From assembly GCA_023139025.1 (NCBI GenBank), contig JAGLOH010000114.1, forward strand, positions 1-6,906: a DNA stretch of 6,906 nt, read 5' to 3'. The notes below the pieces were generated by a model. That model did no database searches, was not told the DNA's origin, and saw only the letters and a list, made by a program, of their open reading frames with translations. Both the position numbers and the translations under genes were made by a program. Of the stretch, positions 6,192 through 6,906 are shown in pieces; the stretch's first letter is position 1; each line of letters opens with the position of its first letter. Origin of the DNA: Candidatus Heimdallarchaeota archaeon. Lineage in GTDB: Archaea; Asgardarchaeota; Heimdallarchaeia; Heimdallarchaeales; Heimdallarchaeaceae.

Positions 6192-6200
6192 TATATTAAA
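6192..6200 (-). promoter_or_regulatory. TATA box for the aminotransferase gene
   Basis: The minus strand reads TTTAATATA after a short T-run. Its centre is about 51 bases before ATG 6145, predicting a start site near 6170 and a leader of about 25 bases. There is no strong Shine-Dalgarno site, only a GGA about 10 bases before the ATG. Confidence 0.45.
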
Positions 6201-6219
6201 AACTTTTATTCCTGTAGAA

Positions 6220-6256
6220 AAAAGATTAATCCTAAATAATTATATTGTAATCTTTT
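6220..6256. repeat. 9-bp inverted repeat between divergent promoters
   Basis: AAAAGATTA (6220-6228) and TAATCTTTT (6248-6256) are exact reverse complements separated by 19 bases. They sit between the minus-strand TATA box at 6192-6200 and the plus-strand TATA box at 6272-6279. A shared operator is possible; chance is also credible with such AT-rich arms. Confidence 0.4.
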
Positions 6257-6271
6257 CGTTATAGAGTCATG

Positions 6272-6279
6272 TATATATA
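6272..6279 (+). promoter_or_regulatory. TATA box for the multi-pass membrane protein gene
   Basis: TATATATA is centred about 35 bases before ATG 6310, predicting a start site near 6302 and a leader of about 8 bases. No Shine-Dalgarno site precedes the ATG. Confidence 0.5.
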
Positions 6280-6309
6280 CTAGAATTATCCACAATCCTC
6301 TTGATAATA

Positions 6310-6906
6310 ATGAATCAAAATTATGGAATTCAACCGTTTGAGTTTGCAAAAAACAAAGCATCTGAAAGTTCGAATAAACTCTATAAATATATTATATTAA
6401 CTACAGTTTTAGGAATATTTCTTGCTATGCTTTTTGTAATTGGGTATTTTGTTTATTTAGTAGACTTTGGATTTACTATTGAGTCTTTTGACCCAAACAA
6501 TATTTACGCCACAGGAGAAGCAATTTTCAATAGCGGCATTTTAACAACAGGATTAATCTTAGTTATATTTGCAGGAATTTTTGGTATAGCATTAGTAGTT
6601 GTAATGATAATGAGTTATATTCAGTATTATAAACTAGGCTCTGCCTTCAGTAGACTACATGTTGCCGATCCAATTATTACAACTTCAAAGTATATTAGTT
6701 ATGGTTTCTTTGGATATATTATAGCTATAGTTGCATCAATATTTATTCCAGGCATAGGAAGTACTATTGTTTCTATACTTGGTAATGTTTCATTAGCTGT
6801 TGCAGCATATCTAATTTACAGACTATTTTTAGAATACAGAACTCTAGGAAGATTCAAGAGAAAATCATCTTTCTATTTATTCTTAGGGCTGGCAATCAAT
6901 GTAGTT
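6310..6906 (+). CDS. Multi-pass membrane protein of unknown family (partial, runs off right edge)
   Basis: There are 199 codons without a stop up to the window edge. ATG 6310 is chosen because it follows a well-placed TATA box. A polar N-terminal tail of about 25 residues (MNQNYGIQPFEFAKNKASES...) is followed by hydrophobic segments at about 27-50, 77-103, 128-146, 150-172 and from 187 onward. The loop between helices 1 and 2 is acidic and polar (ESFDPNNIYATGE), while the loop after helix 4 is basic (RTLGRFKRKSS). By the positive-inside rule the N terminus and the loops after helices 2 and 4 are cytoplasmic. The segment YYKLGSAFSRL after helix 2 resembles motifs in small archaeal membrane families of unknown function such as the DUF973/DUF996 type, but I cannot assign it. 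It diverges from the aminotransferase and has no recognisable enzymatic motif. Confidence 0.75.
   Translation, partial: MNQNYGIQPFEFAKNKASESSNKLYKYIILTTVLGIFLAMLFVIGYFVYLVDFGFTIESFDPNNIYATGEAIFNSGILTTGLILVIFAGIFGIALVVVMIMSYIQYYKLGSAFSRLHVADPIITTSKYISYGFFGYIIAIVASIFIPGIGSTIVSILGNVSLAVAAYLIYRLFLEYRTLGRFKRKSSFYLFLGLAINVV

Noticed and set aside
1..6906. tRNA, rRNA, CRISPR array, insertion sequence or attachment site
   Set aside because: No cloverleaf, rRNA-like block, regularly spaced repeats, transposase or flanking direct repeats were seen on either strand.

Overview
The window is strongly AT-rich and reads as archaeal chromosome. Several genes start at, or a few bases downstream of, the point where a TATA-box promoter would begin transcription (leaderless or near-leaderless mRNAs), terminator-like T-runs lack hairpins, and only one gene has a clear Shine-Dalgarno site. 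The gene content (an RLI/ABCE1-type ferredoxin module joined to what looks like a reductive-dehalogenase domain, a Nudix-metallo-beta-lactamase fusion, and an aminotransferase-SCP2 fusion) would suit an Asgard-type archaeon, but that placement is inference and no marker gene in the window proves it.

Layout. On the minus strand, positions 3436 to 1 carry three co-oriented genes: an IMP dehydrogenase/GMP reductase family protein with CBS domains (2009-3436), a Nudix-like plus metallo-beta-lactamase-fold protein whose two active sites both look degraded (428-1969), and the 5' part of a two-cluster ferredoxin fused to a probable reductive dehalogenase-like domain (1-382, runs off the left edge). 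Gaps of 39 and 45 bases suggest possible cotranscription, although the last gene also has its own well-placed TATA box. Divergent from guaB on the plus strand is a small two-helix membrane protein (3643-3915). Next comes a stretch (3916-4411) that at first looks empty. It holds, on the minus strand, a small zinc-ribbon protein with a C-terminal membrane helix, readable only through a -1 frameshift at an A-AAA-AAG heptamer (4061-4308).

The right part holds a class III PLP-dependent aminotransferase with an extra C-terminal SCP2-like lipid-binding domain (4412-6145, minus). Diverging from it is a multi-pass membrane protein (6310-6906, plus) that runs off the right edge. The intergenic region between them has a TATA box for each direction with a 9-bp inverted repeat between the two.

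How the genes work together: guaB serves purine nucleotide metabolism, and no other gene of that pathway is present. No single pathway links the genes. The most notable points are the slippery-site zinc-ribbon gene, the aminotransferase-SCP2 fusion, the doubly degenerate Nudix-MBL protein, the RLI-ferredoxin/RdhA-like fusion, and a guaB product without the Arg-Tyr dyad typical of IMP dehydrogenase.
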